From Prevotella sp. (GTDB lineage Bacteria > Bacteroidota > Bacteroidia > Bacteroidales > Bacteroidaceae): a DNA stretch of 64,000 nucleotides. Position 1 is the first letter of the stretch, and each line of letters begins with the position of its first letter. Under the pieces are notes generated by a model. The model saw only the letters and a list, made by a program, of their open reading frames with translations. It was not told where the DNA came from and searched no databases. The stretch spans positions 1 to 64,000 of the forward strand of contig JAFUFD010000043.1 in the NCBI GenBank assembly GCA_017470055.1. Reading direction: 5' to 3'. Below, one piece after another: positions 24,278 through 33,812 of the stretch. Position numbers and translations under genes: made by a program.

Positions 24278-24868
24278 ATGGTTTATAAATTAACACGTGA
24301 ACAACTTAGCGACATAGTCAGTGACGCTGTCGCCAATGCTATCCAAAACCTTGAAAACATCGAGGTTGTCGACGATTCTCTTGCAGGAAAGTCTCAGGTT
24401 GAAGTTGGAGAATTCTCAGAGGAGCAATATAAAGAGGCGATAAACACGATGGCAGCCAATCGTGGGGCAGGTGAAGAACCGAAAGTGGGTATTTTCTGGT
24501 ATAACGCTACCCTTAAACAGTTGTTTGGTGTTGTTACCCATAAACGGACAGACTACTTAAAACCGAATGCTGGCGGTGGACTGATAACCTGTAGCGAGAT
24601 GCATGAGGACGTATGGAAAAAGGAGTTCCGCAAACAGAAATACCATCAAGGAGGTATTGGTCCCTTTAAAGGAGAATACCAATACAAACCTCGTGGTCGT
24701 GTTTTCTACTCACCAGCCAATGACCAATACATCATCGCTGTTGGCTCCTGGATTGACGAGAATAAAGAGGCGATCGACCTTATCATTGAGGAGTTTGACC
24801 TCCCCCGTGAAAAGACGATAGTCCAGAAAGCCACACACTGGGATATTGGTCAGACATGGAATGACTAA
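24278..24868 (+). CDS. Conserved-looking cytosolic protein of unknown function
   Basis: A 196-residue protein I do not recognise. The first 60 residues are helical and acidic (MVYKLTREQLSDIVSDAVAN). The rest is a mixed alpha/beta domain with EPKVGIFWYNATLKQLFGVV, GRVFYSPANDQYIIAVGSWI and a C-terminal HWDIGQTWND. Invariant-looking Trp, His and Gly residues suggest an enzyme or a nucleic-acid-binding fold, but no motif is decisive. It ends three bases before the TIGR03915-type gene, so it is probably in the same transcript. Confidence 0.75.
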   Translation: MVYKLTREQLSDIVSDAVANAIQNLENIEVVDDSLAGKSQVEVGEFSEEQYKEAINTMAANRGAGEEPKVGIFWYNATLKQLFGVVTHKRTDYLKPNAGGGLITCSEMHEDVWKKEFRKQKYHQGGIGPFKGEYQYKPRGRVFYSPANDQYIIAVGSWIDENKEAIDLIIEEFDLPREKTIVQKATHWDIGQTWND

Positions 24869-24871
24869 GTC

Positions 24872-25645
24872 ATGCTTGTCTATACTTTCGACCAAACCAT
24901 GGACGGAGTCTTGTCAGCCGTCTTCGACGCTTATTTCCGCCATCAGCAACCCGACATGCTGATGGGAGAGGGAGAGCCGTTGCCATTGTTCTGCGAGGAA
25001 GTGTACAAGGTGATAACAACGGAGGAGAAGGCATCAAGGGTATGGGCAGGACTGGAGAAACACGTCTCGAAGGAGGCTTTGCGACTCCTGATGGTCAGTT
25101 GGCTGTCGGAGGACAAGGCACTGAGCACTCCCCTCTTCCATTATATCTACAAGGTGTTCGGCACAAAAGGTATCGAGCGCAACTTCTCCGACCCTGACGT
25201 GCTGTTTGTGACGAACACGGCACGAAGGGTGATGCACGAGCAGTTGAAGATGAAACAGTTTATCCGTTTCCAGAAAGCGAAGGACGGCACCTACCTCGCC
25301 GTCATATCGCCAGACAACAACGTGCTGCCCCTGATTACTGACCATTTCCAAGACCGCTTTGGCGACCAACCGTGGTTGATCTACGACGCCAAGCGTCGCT
25401 ATGGCTACTATTATGACGGCAAGTCGTCCGTCATCCGCATCACCTTCCAGGACGAGGACGCCCTCCCCTTCTCTCTTGATAACGGCAAACTCAATGACGA
25501 CCTATTGAGTGAGAACGACAAACTGATGCAGGACCTGTGGCGCACCTATTTCAAGGCGATTTGTATCAAGGAGCGTATGAACCCCAAGAAACAACTCAGC
25601 GACATGCCCCGCCGCTACTGGAGATACATGACGGAGAAGCAATAG
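24872..25645 (+). CDS. Probable DNA metabolism protein (TIGR03915 type)
   Basis: A 257-residue protein of the family that normally lies next to the radical-SAM DNA modification/repair protein (TIGR03916). Recognisable blocks are the N-terminal YTFDQTMDGVLSAVFDAYF, the middle VMHEQLKMKQFIRF, FQDRFGDQPWLIYDAKRRYG near 155, and the C-terminal LWRTYFKAICIKERMNPKKQ. The activity is unproven; the association with uracil-DNA-glycosylase-like proteins suggests base repair. Here the radical-SAM partner is 4.5 kb upstream, at 19104-20396. Confidence 0.87.
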   Translation: MLVYTFDQTMDGVLSAVFDAYFRHQQPDMLMGEGEPLPLFCEEVYKVITTEEKASRVWAGLEKHVSKEALRLLMVSWLSEDKALSTPLFHYIYKVFGTKGIERNFSDPDVLFVTNTARRVMHEQLKMKQFIRFQKAKDGTYLAVISPDNNVLPLITDHFQDRFGDQPWLIYDAKRRYGYYYDGKSSVIRITFQDEDALPFSLDNGKLNDDLLSENDKLMQDLWRTYFKAICIKERMNPKKQLSDMPRRYWRYMTEKQ

Positions 25646-25650
25646 TTGTC

Positions 25651-26319
25651 TTACAGGGTATCCATCAGCATACCGTCAAGCATGTTGATGACACGAGTCG
25701 CATAGCCGGCGTCACGCTGGGAGTGAGTCACCATGACGATGGTAGTACCGTCGTTATTCAACTGCGTCAACAGTTCCATCACCTCCAGACCGTTCTTCGA
25801 GTCAAGATTACCTGTCGGCTCATCGGCGAGAATCAGTTTGGGGCTCATCACTACGGCACGGGCTATAGCGACACGTTGCTGCTGTCCTCCAGACAGTTGT
25901 TGGGGATAATGATGGGCACGGTGCGAGATAGCCATACGGCGCAATATCTCCTCTACCCGCTGCTGACGCTCCTTCTTGGGAACACCCAGATATTTCAGAG
26001 GCAGTTCCACATTCTCTTCCACGTTGAGTTCATCAATCAGGTTGAAACTCTGGAACACAAAACCAATCTGTCCTTTTCGCACTTTCGTTCGCTGGCTCTC
26101 TTTGAGTGAGCCCACCTCCTCTCCATCAAGCAGATATTTTCCGCTGGTAGGATTGTCGAGCAGTCCTAATATATTTAATAAGGTGGACTTGCCACAACCA
26201 GAAGGACCCATCACTGCGACGAACTCCCCCTTTTTCACCTCAAAAGACACACCTCCAAGGGCAACCGTTTCCACCTCTTCCGTGCGGAACACTTTCTGAA
26301 TGTTTTCTAACTTGATCAT
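25651..26319 (-). CDS. ABC transporter ATP-binding protein, MacB/LolD type
   Basis: A 222-residue ATPase. The Walker A motif GPSGCGKST is at residues 38-46, the Q-loop near 90, the signature LSGGQQQRV at 142-150, Walker B LILADEP at 162-168 and the switch histidine in MVTHSQRD. It resembles the MacB/LolD subfamily that powers mechanotransmission-type efflux. It is the last gene of the efflux operon, 39 bases after the second permease. Confidence 0.95.
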   Translation of the reverse strand: MIKLENIQKVFRTEEVETVALGGVSFEVKKGEFVAVMGPSGCGKSTLLNILGLLDNPTSGKYLLDGEEVGSLKESQRTKVRKGQIGFVFQSFNLIDELNVEENVELPLKYLGVPKKERQQRVEEILRRMAISHRAHHYPQQLSGGQQQRVAIARAVVMSPKLILADEPTGNLDSKNGLEVMELLTQLNNDGTTIVMVTHSQRDAGYATRVINMLDGMLMDTL

Positions 26320-26358
26320 AACGCTATTTTGTTTTTACTATGAATTCAACGAATTAAT

Positions 26359-28716
26359 TTATTCTGTCTTTAGATAATTGACGGGATTACTGGTGGTCAC
26401 ACGGTGCGTCTGCAGATAGACAACGGCGGCGATGATGACAAGTACAAACAGCGCACAGCCGACAAAGACGTACCACACGAGCGGAACCTTCTCGGCAAAC
26501 TGCTCCATCAGCAGTGTGCTGAGATACCAGCCCAGCCCCGTACCAACGACGATGGACGGCACGGCTATCAGGGCAATGCCTCGCAAGAAAAGCCCTTGCA
26601 CCTCGCCCACCATGGCACCCATTACCTTGCGAATGGCCAGTTCACGGGAGCGGCGCTGCACCTCGTCGCGCACATAGCCAATGAGACCGATGAGCGTGAT
26701 GAGCAGCGAGGCCAGACAACCTATCATGATCAGGTCGCGTGTGTGCTGTGTCTCACGGTAGCAGTCGGCAAGTTCGTGGGCATAGAATTTCACGTTCAGG
26801 TCGGCATCGGGATACAGGCGGTCGCACAACTGCTGAACGACCTGCGTGTTCTCGGGCGTGACGCTTTGGAACTTAACAAGGACATAGTGTGTCCACACAT
26901 TGCCATTGGCAATCATGACGGGCCGTTCCTCACGGGAGACGAGTGAGCCCAACTTAAAGTCTTTCACGATGCCGACGACCGTCAGTGGGTACTCATCGCC
27001 TACGGAGGAGTTGACAAACTGCTGCCCTATGATATCATTGATGCCCGCCACTGCTTTCATTTTCTTAGCAAAATGCTCGTTCACCAGCATCTCCTGCGTC
27101 CAGCCTGCATGGTTCAGCCGCTTGAAGTCCCTGCCTCGGACCAACTCCAGTCCCATCGTCTCCACCAGTCCGCCCTCGGCAAAGAACAGGTTGGCACAGT
27201 TGAACAGTTCCTGTGGTCGTCCTGGCACCAGCACGTTGTCACCGCTCTGCTGCTCGCAAAAGAGTGAGTAGGAAGCAACCGTCTTCTGGACACAGGGCAG
27301 GTTCTCTATCTCACGGGCCAGTGAATAGATGGAGTCTCCGTGGAGTGACCGCACGTTGACGTAGGCTACACGGTTGTACTGATAGCCCATGTCAGCGTTC
27401 AGCATATAGTTGTACTGCCGATAGATAGTCGATAGCACACAGAGCAGCATCGTACTTAGTACAAACTGAAAGGTCAGTAGCGACAACTTCCACGTGCGTT
27501 TGGTCTCGCTATAGAGCCTGTAGGCATAGGTGAGTGGGATGCGAGAGTAGATGTAGCCGGGCAGCAGACCGCAGCACAGTAATACGACGAGGCATACGGC
27601 TGTGAGTACGGTAAAGGTCTGCGCCGAGAAAAGCGTTGCCACGCTGATACCCAGGAGGTCGCGCACCCAGTCCTGACCAGCCATGAGGAGCAAGACCATC
27701 ACCACCAGTGCCATTAGCAGATGCACTGCGGCTTCCTTCAACGTGGTCTGATAGAACTCCTGACGGGGAGCCCCCAGCACTTTGCGCAAGGCTACTTGTC
27801 GGGCACGACCCACCAGTGTGCTGATGACCACAAGGATATAGTTCATGACCGCCGTGAAGAGCATCACCGCTGCCACCACCGAGAGAATGATGCAGGTGGT
27901 GCGCACCGTCGTGTCCTTCATCCTACTGCCCACCACACTCACCAGTTCGTAGCCAGCATCGGTGTAGCCAGTCTGTTTCAGGTCGTCCCAGGGGAGTATG
28001 CGCTGCAGCAGTTCCTTGATTTCCTTCCTCACCTTATCCATATCGGCATCGGGGCGCAGGCGCACATACGAGTGGTAGCGGTCGTTGCCTATCAGGTTTT
28101 CAGTGCCATCCCACGAGTAGGTGCCCACGGAGGGCATCGACATCAGGATGTCGAAACCGCTGTAGGCGGAGTTCTCAGGATAGTCGTCGAACACGCCGCT
28201 GATGGTCATCGGCTTCTGCGGGGCGGAGGCGAAGCAGAAGGTCTTCCCAATCACTTCTCCACCTATTTTCTCACTCAGCCGCCGGCTCACCATACATTGT
28301 CCGGCCGTGGAGAGAATCTGCCGGGCATCGCCCACCAGCACTCTTGTGGCGAAGATGTCGAAGAAACAACTGTCGGCAAATACCGCCTTTCCGAAGTAAT
28401 GGCGGCTGCCATCCTCCAGCGTTAGTTTCTCCTCACTGAACTGCCCGGTATAGCGGGTGGCACGCAGCACCTCAGGTATTTCACGAGCCAGCACCGGTGC
28501 AATGCCTCCAGACGTGGCACCATACTGCTGCATGGCTTCGCCCTCACGCTGGATGGTCTCTTGTAGTTCATACACGTGTTCCTTATCTGTGATGCAGCGG
28601 TCATAGTTGCGCTCTAACTGCACCTTGGCGATGAGTACCAGCCCTACGGTCAGTCCGATGACCAGTGATGTTACTTTGATAAAGGCTTCTTGTCCTTTGC
28701 GAAATATACTCATCAT
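26359..28716 (-). CDS. MacB/FtsX-type ABC permease
   Basis: A 785-residue permease with two FtsX-like domains. An N-terminal TM (about residues 12-30) is followed by a periplasmic MacB-core-like domain, three TMs around 285-400, another TM and periplasmic region around 415-640, and three C-terminal TMs (ending ITLIGLIGYVRDEVQRRSRE and onwards). The conserved cytosolic motif RSRELAIRKVMGA, and its earlier counterpart RARQVALRKVLGAP, mark the ATPase-coupling helices. It probably works with the paralogous permease directly upstream and the ATPase downstream to export an unknown compound. Confidence 0.9.
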   Translation of the reverse strand: MMSIFRKGQEAFIKVTSLVIGLTVGLVLIAKVQLERNYDRCITDKEHVYELQETIQREGEAMQQYGATSGGIAPVLAREIPEVLRATRYTGQFSEEKLTLEDGSRHYFGKAVFADSCFFDIFATRVLVGDARQILSTAGQCMVSRRLSEKIGGEVIGKTFCFASAPQKPMTISGVFDDYPENSAYSGFDILMSMPSVGTYSWDGTENLIGNDRYHSYVRLRPDADMDKVRKEIKELLQRILPWDDLKQTGYTDAGYELVSVVGSRMKDTTVRTTCIILSVVAAVMLFTAVMNYILVVISTLVGRARQVALRKVLGAPRQEFYQTTLKEAAVHLLMALVVMVLLLMAGQDWVRDLLGISVATLFSAQTFTVLTAVCLVVLLCCGLLPGYIYSRIPLTYAYRLYSETKRTWKLSLLTFQFVLSTMLLCVLSTIYRQYNYMLNADMGYQYNRVAYVNVRSLHGDSIYSLAREIENLPCVQKTVASYSLFCEQQSGDNVLVPGRPQELFNCANLFFAEGGLVETMGLELVRGRDFKRLNHAGWTQEMLVNEHFAKKMKAVAGINDIIGQQFVNSSVGDEYPLTVVGIVKDFKLGSLVSREERPVMIANGNVWTHYVLVKFQSVTPENTQVVQQLCDRLYPDADLNVKFYAHELADCYRETQHTRDLIMIGCLASLLITLIGLIGYVRDEVQRRSRELAIRKVMGAMVGEVQGLFLRGIALIAVPSIVVGTGLGWYLSTLLMEQFAEKVPLVWYVFVGCALFVLVIIAAVVYLQTHRVTTSNPVNYLKTE

Positions 28717-28719
28717 TTT

Positions 28720-31098
28720 TTATTCAGTCTTGATATTATTAATTGGATTTTCGGACGCAGCACGCCAACTCTGCAGGGCGACTGCCAACAGATTGACGGC
28801 AAGCACGATGATGACTGAAAGCAGTAGTGGCACGAACTCCATCTTGATAGTGAGACCGGAAATGCTGCCCACCATCGGAGCCAACCAATAGGAAAGTGGA
28901 ATGGCGATAACCATAGCGACAACCGACTGGATGACAACAGTCAGGAGCAGACGCAGGGTAATGCCGCAGATTTCTGCACCAAAGATGCGACGGATGGCTA
29001 TCTCGCGCCGACGTTGACCGACAAAGTAACTGTTCATAGCCATCAGTCCAAGTACGGCAATGAGTAGCGCCACCGACGTAAAGACCGTCAACACACGGAG
29101 GAAGCGCTCGTAATCCTTATACCAGTCCTCATGACTCTGTATGAGCGAGTGAACGTCTCCTGCCTCCTGTCCCGTGAGAGTGTTGATCTGCCGCTTGATA
29201 GCATCCTCTACTTTCTTACGATTCCCATGATATTTCACCAGCGCCTGGCGGGGCTTGCCAAACATCCTGCTCACATAGGTTTCAACTTCATCGTGGAATT
29301 CGCCAACGTTGAGAATGACGAAGGGCGTGGGGTGCTCTTCCTCACGCATCACGTTCTGATAGACCATGTCGGGATAGACGGCTGCCACGTCAAAGTTGAC
29401 CTTCCCGTCAGCCGTCACGACTTTCTGGGCATCATCGCTTTTGCCGAACTGCCGTAGCAACTGGTGGCTCACGCCCCAGCCCTTGTCGCAGAAGGTCTTC
29501 TCCGGGTGGATATTCAGAATGTTGAAAAAGCAACTGTCGCCGATGAGCAGCCGTTGGCTCACTACCGTTCCGTCATCGGCTTGAACTGTCTGGTTCTCCA
29601 GACCCTCAAGGGGCGTGCCATAGCCGAAGCCTACCGCCTCTACCTCTGGCAATGCCAGCAACTTACTGCGGAACGTCTGCCGTTGGCTCTCGTTAATGCC
29701 GCTGATGTCCCATGTCTTGAGGATATTGTCAATGTCGTAGCCAAGCGGGCGGTTCATGCGCTCACGGATGCCGCTGTCTAAAAGCAAGGTGATGGTGAGC
29801 ATGACGATGGCGAAGACGGTCTGTAGCACCATCAGCGCATGACTCCAACGCTGACGAACACGGCGACGGAACGTGCCACGCACAATGTCAATGGGCTGAT
29901 AGCCGCTGAGCACCGAAGCAGGAACAAAGCCTGCCATCAGACCCGTCAAAGCAATAGCAGCGACGAAACCGATGACAGTCGCAATGCCCGTATCTTTCAA
30001 CAAGTCCAACTGACAATTAGCCATCTCTGCTGCCTTGTCTTGTAGTGTCAATGCCAATAGATAGGCCAGCACAAAAGCGACAGCCGTAAAGGCAATACTC
30101 TCGCCGATGAGTTTGTCGAAGACTTGCAGGTGGGACGAGCCGAGGAGCCGTCGTGTAGCCATCTCCTTCGACCGCTCTGTGGTGAGCGACACGCTGAGGT
30201 TCACGTAGTTGAAGATAGCGAACACCAGTACCAGTAGGGCAACAACTACATAAAGGTGGGTCATCTCCCGACTGCCGTGATTAATATCTTCCTGACCTAA
30301 TGCACACTCCTTGGCATCGTAGTAGAGTGTGGACAGCGGTGTGAGCGTAAACTCCTTTGCAGCCTCCATCTGGTATATCCAGAAGAAGGTCTTCAGATAG
30401 TCGCGCATGGCGTCGGTTTTGCTACTGAGGTCAGTACCCTCGTGCTGCATCAGGAACAGCGCACAGCAACTGGCATTGTTCATCTCCTCGCTCCATGCCG
30501 AGTAGTGGAAGTGGCGCAGGTTCTCTACGTTGAACACGCACTCATAGCCATCGGGGATGATGGAGCGGTCGAAGTCGTCCATCACGCCGCTGACGGTGTA
30601 GGTGAAGTGCGTTTTCTCATCGTTTGCATCACCCAGCACCATCTCTTTCCCGATAGGGCTCTCGTCTGGCCAACAACGCTGAGCGAACGACTTGCTCACC
30701 ACAATCTGATTGGGGGCAATGAGCACCTTCTGGCGGTCACCCGTCAGCAGGCGGTAGTCGAAGAAGGTGAAGAAGTTGGGTCCCGTAACCAGTACCTTAG
30801 TATCTACCTTCTGACCTTTAATATCGAAAGTCATGCTATAGCCAGCCATCGAACACCAATCTTCCACCTCAGGGAAGCGGTCTTTCAGACGTTCGCCCAC
30901 ACGGAAGTTCGACATCATACACATCTCATTGCCCACGACAAATGTTCGGTCGGCGCGTGTCTGGTAGTTCTCCACCGTGGTCTGGCGATAGATCAGGTCG
31001 CCTAATAACAATAGGAATGCCATCGAGAGGCACAGCCCAACGATATTTATAAAGGTAAATAGCCGATGACGGCTCAGGAATTTCAGGTAACTATTCAT
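28720..31098 (-). CDS. MacB/FtsX-type ABC permease (paralogue)
   Basis: A 792-residue protein with the same plan as the next gene: N-terminal TM (FTFINIVGLCLSMAFLLLLG), MacB-like periplasmic region and two FtsX domains. Coupling motifs are RSKEMATRRLLGS and RRREIAIRRIFGAE. The ATG at 31098 is chosen because the family N-terminus MNSYLKFLSRHRLFTFIN starts there; the frame is open further upstream through part of the HlyD gene. It ends three bases before the second permease and starts ten bases after the HlyD stop. Confidence 0.9.
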   Translation of the reverse strand: MNSYLKFLSRHRLFTFINIVGLCLSMAFLLLLGDLIYRQTTVENYQTRADRTFVVGNEMCMMSNFRVGERLKDRFPEVEDWCSMAGYSMTFDIKGQKVDTKVLVTGPNFFTFFDYRLLTGDRQKVLIAPNQIVVSKSFAQRCWPDESPIGKEMVLGDANDEKTHFTYTVSGVMDDFDRSIIPDGYECVFNVENLRHFHYSAWSEEMNNASCCALFLMQHEGTDLSSKTDAMRDYLKTFFWIYQMEAAKEFTLTPLSTLYYDAKECALGQEDINHGSREMTHLYVVVALLVLVFAIFNYVNLSVSLTTERSKEMATRRLLGSSHLQVFDKLIGESIAFTAVAFVLAYLLALTLQDKAAEMANCQLDLLKDTGIATVIGFVAAIALTGLMAGFVPASVLSGYQPIDIVRGTFRRRVRQRWSHALMVLQTVFAIVMLTITLLLDSGIRERMNRPLGYDIDNILKTWDISGINESQRQTFRSKLLALPEVEAVGFGYGTPLEGLENQTVQADDGTVVSQRLLIGDSCFFNILNIHPEKTFCDKGWGVSHQLLRQFGKSDDAQKVVTADGKVNFDVAAVYPDMVYQNVMREEEHPTPFVILNVGEFHDEVETYVSRMFGKPRQALVKYHGNRKKVEDAIKRQINTLTGQEAGDVHSLIQSHEDWYKDYERFLRVLTVFTSVALLIAVLGLMAMNSYFVGQRRREIAIRRIFGAEICGITLRLLLTVVIQSVVAMVIAIPLSYWLAPMVGSISGLTIKMEFVPLLLSVIIVLAVNLLAVALQSWRAASENPINNIKTE

Positions 31099-31108
31099 AT
31101 CATTTTGT

Positions 31109-32362
31109 CTATTTGATAACCAACACCTCATTATCCTTAAACGCCTCGTAGCCACTGGTGACGACTTGCTCACCAGGCTCCAATCCCTCCAACACCTCAT
31201 AGTGCTGTGGGTTCTGCCGACCGATACGAATCTGACGGCGATAGGCTTTGCTGCCATCAGTGGAGAGGACAAATATCCATTGTCCACCAGTTGTTTGGAA
31301 GAACGTTCCACGAGGAATGATTATTGCCTGCTCCGGCTGTCCCAACTCAAGGTCGATATAATACGTCTGACCACTACGTATCTGCTCAGGGCGCTCCCCA
31401 CGGAAAATAAAGTCACAACGGAATTTACCCTCACGCACCTCTGGATAGACCTTGCGTACCTGCAACTGATATTGCTTATCGCCTCGTGTGAAAGTTGCCG
31501 TCAGCCCCTGTCGTACCCGATCAATGTAATGCTCGTCAATCTGTGCCTGTACCTTATAATCGGAAAGATCATTGATTTGTCCAATCTTTTGTCCTGACTG
31601 CACACTCTGTCCCAACTCCACGTCAAGCAGTCCTAACTCACCATCGATAGCGGAACGTACCTCCAACTTATCCTTGCGTTGGCGAACCAGCACCACGTTA
31701 CGGCGCATGTTCTGCAAATTATCCTCCATCTGATCCATCTGCACCGTCCTATAGATACTATCCTGCTGCAACCGACGACCTATCAGAGACCGTTTTTTCT
31801 GCGAGAGTTGGTAATCCTCTTGTGATTTCAAAAAATCCTCCTTACTAATCAGTTTCTCAGCATAGAGCCGTTTGTTCTGCTCGAAAGCACGCTGCTTACG
31901 CTGGGTATCCATCATGAGTTGCGCCTGTTCCGTCTGGTTGTTCAAACGGTCCTGCTGCATCGCCACCTGTGTGTTACGTAGCATATTCTGTTTCTCCGCA
32001 AGTTCCGCCTCAGCATTCAGTATCTGCAGGTCGAGATTGGAGTTGCTCAGTCGCACGATAACATCCCCCTTATGTACCATGGTACCTTCCTCGACGACTT
32101 TCTCCATCACGATGCCTCCTTCCTCTGGTGATATCTGAACTACCTGAATCGGCATCACCTGCCCACTGGTTCTCACGTAGTCCTTGAACTCTGTTTTCTT
32201 TACTCCGCTGATGGTCACCTCTTCCCTATTAACACGCAATGTGGTGGCATGATTGCCAAAGACGAGCCAACAGATGATGCCTACCAACAGGCATCCACCA
32301 GCAATATACGGCATATACTTCCTCAGTTTTTGACCTTTTGTTTTCTCAATTACTCTGTCCAT
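31109..32362 (-). CDS. HlyD-family periplasmic adaptor
   Basis: A 417-residue membrane-fusion protein linking the inner-membrane pump to TolC. It has an N-terminal TM (YIAGGCLLVGIICWLVFG, about residues 20-37). A lipoyl-like half-motif (VSPEEGGIVMEKVVEEGTMV-like, near 80-100) is followed by a long coiled-coil hairpin (about 115-240, rich in Gln/Glu/Lys/Arg). The beta-barrel domain holds LGQSVQSGQKIGQIND and a C-terminal membrane-proximal domain follows. It overlaps the end of the TolC gene by 13 bases. Confidence 0.93.
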   Translation of the reverse strand: MDRVIEKTKGQKLRKYMPYIAGGCLLVGIICWLVFGNHATTLRVNREEVTISGVKKTEFKDYVRTSGQVMPIQVVQISPEEGGIVMEKVVEEGTMVHKGDVIVRLSNSNLDLQILNAEAELAEKQNMLRNTQVAMQQDRLNNQTEQAQLMMDTQRKQRAFEQNKRLYAEKLISKEDFLKSQEDYQLSQKKRSLIGRRLQQDSIYRTVQMDQMEDNLQNMRRNVVLVRQRKDKLEVRSAIDGELGLLDVELGQSVQSGQKIGQINDLSDYKVQAQIDEHYIDRVRQGLTATFTRGDKQYQLQVRKVYPEVREGKFRCDFIFRGERPEQIRSGQTYYIDLELGQPEQAIIIPRGTFFQTTGGQWIFVLSTDGSKAYRRQIRIGRQNPQHYEVLEGLEPGEQVVTSGYEAFKDNEVLVIK

Positions 32363-33654
32363 ATTGTCTCTCCATTATAGTATCTTACCAATTCATGCTT
32401 CAGATGTGCCATCAGACGACACTGCAACAAGGTCGCCTTCGATTGCAACAACTGCGTAGAGGTGGTATGCACATCTATCGCCGTTGACAGTCCTTCCTCA
32501 TACTGGCGTCGTGTCAGTTGGTAGGCAAGACCATCCGCCTCTACCTTCTTTTTCATCTGCTGAGTTTGTTTTTGATAGGCAACCATGTCCTGCCATGCCT
32601 CCCTACGGAGTTTCTCCAGTTCCAGCCGCTTTTCCTCATACACCTCACGGGCGGTCAGATAATTATTCTTCGCTCTGCGCATACTGGTCAGTGTCTGTAG
32701 ACGGTTGAAAAGCGGAATACTCAATGAGGCAGTCACATACTCACCCATATTATTCCGCAACTGCTCATGGAAAGCAGTCGCTGTCTGGCTATGCAGTGTC
32801 TTGTAGAAAGTAGTGCCCAGACCCGCACCCAAAGCAAGAGAGGGAAACAATGAGGAACGGGTCTTGAGCCACTCTTGACGTTTTGTCTCCACGGCATGAT
32901 ATTGCTGCATGACACTCGGATGGGCGTCCACCTGTAGGGACAAGGCAAGGACACTATCCGTCTGCCATTGTCCGACCATACAATGAATACTATCTGACAA
33001 AGGGTATCTCATGTTCTTCTTTAAATCCAATAAGGCGGAAGCAAGCAGGTTACGCTGATGCGTCAACTCATATTCTGCCTCCGCCTGCTGTGCCTCTATC
33101 TGAGCAAGGTCAGCACGGCTTTTACGACCAACCTCCACCATCACTTCTGTCTGGCGCAACAGCAGACTGGTCTCACGCTGCTTCTCCTCAACCATCGCCA
33201 CCATTCCTTCATAATAGACAGCGTTCACCCATGCCTGAAGGGTGGCAAGTGCCGTCTGGTCCTGCTGTTCACGAAGCGCATGGTGTCCCATCAATATACT
33301 TGCCTTTGCCGCTTTTAGCGCATGAATCCTGCTGAAACCGTCAAAGACAGGAAGAGATACCTGAGCGTAATAGCCATTATAGAAAGTACTCACATCCGTA
33401 TACCCATTGGTCTCAGGGTCAATGGCACGTCCAAAGTTATACTGGACATCCACGCCAGCAGAAGCGGAAGGCAGGAAACTGCCGATAGCCTCAAGGCGGG
33501 AGGCTTTGTAATTATCCAGTGCCAGTTCCGCCTGTCGCACTTGAGTGTTATGTGTCACAGCATAGTTCATACACTGTCGGGCGGTCCAATCCTGCGCCGT
33601 CGTAGGACAGCATGACAGACAGAAAATGGCAATAGAACCTATCAATTCTCGCAT
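32350..33654 (-). CDS. TolC-family outer-membrane efflux channel
   Basis: A 434-residue outer-membrane protein with a signal peptide (MRELIGSIAIFCLSCCPTTA). Two homologous halves of coiled helices each carry a beta-strand segment; the conserved ASLSIPLFNRLQTLTSMRRA (about residue 310) and QVSLPVFDGFSRIHALKAAK (about 100) mark the second and first strand pairs. It is the first gene of the efflux operon. I chose the ATG at 33654 because the -7 box at 33676-33683 removes the longer TTG-started version. Confidence 0.93.
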   Translation of the reverse strand: MRELIGSIAIFCLSCCPTTAQDWTARQCMNYAVTHNTQVRQAELALDNYKASRLEAIGSFLPSASAGVDVQYNFGRAIDPETNGYTDVSTFYNGYYAQVSLPVFDGFSRIHALKAAKASILMGHHALREQQDQTALATLQAWVNAVYYEGMVAMVEEKQRETSLLLRQTEVMVEVGRKSRADLAQIEAQQAEAEYELTHQRNLLASALLDLKKNMRYPLSDSIHCMVGQWQTDSVLALSLQVDAHPSVMQQYHAVETKRQEWLKTRSSLFPSLALGAGLGTTFYKTLHSQTATAFHEQLRNNMGEYVTASLSIPLFNRLQTLTSMRRAKNNYLTAREVYEEKRLELEKLRREAWQDMVAYQKQTQQMKKKVEADGLAYQLTRRQYEEGLSTAIDVHTTSTQLLQSKATLLQCRLMAHLKHELVRYYNGETIWTE

Positions 33655-33675
33655 AATCGTTTTATTTTTACACTG

Positions 33676-33683
33676 CAAAATTA
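33676..33683 (-). promoter_or_regulatory. Promoter -7 box of the efflux operon
   Basis: TAATTTTG on the minus strand, 21 bases before the TolC ATG. Its TTG is the codon a longer frame would use as a start. Confidence 0.6.
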
Positions 33684-33733
33684 CCCTTTTCCAAGAATAT
33701 TACATCAACCTGCCGTACCCTCAATAGGCAGAT

Positions 33734-33773
33734 TGTCTAAAAATTAGACAGCCGTTTGTATGACTTTTAGACA
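33734..33773. promoter_or_regulatory. Candidate operator between efflux operon and two-component genes
   Basis: Perfect palindrome TGTCTAA-AAA-TTAGACA at 33734-33750 and a third copy TTAGACA at 33767-33773, 23 bases from the second. It lies between the two divergent promoters. Confidence 0.5.
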
Positions 33774-33781
33774 GAAAAGCG

Positions 33782-33789
33782 TAATTTTG
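33782..33789 (+). promoter_or_regulatory. Promoter -7 box of the two-component genes
   Basis: TAATTTTG, 23 bases before the regulator ATG. Confidence 0.55.
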
Positions 33790-33812
33790 CAGGCAGATTA
33801 AGAGAAAATGTT

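Noticed and set aside
30120..31311. Long N-terminal extension of the upstream permease frame to 31311
   Set aside because: The extension is out of register with the HlyD gene and lacks family similarity. The conserved permease N-terminus starts at 31098.
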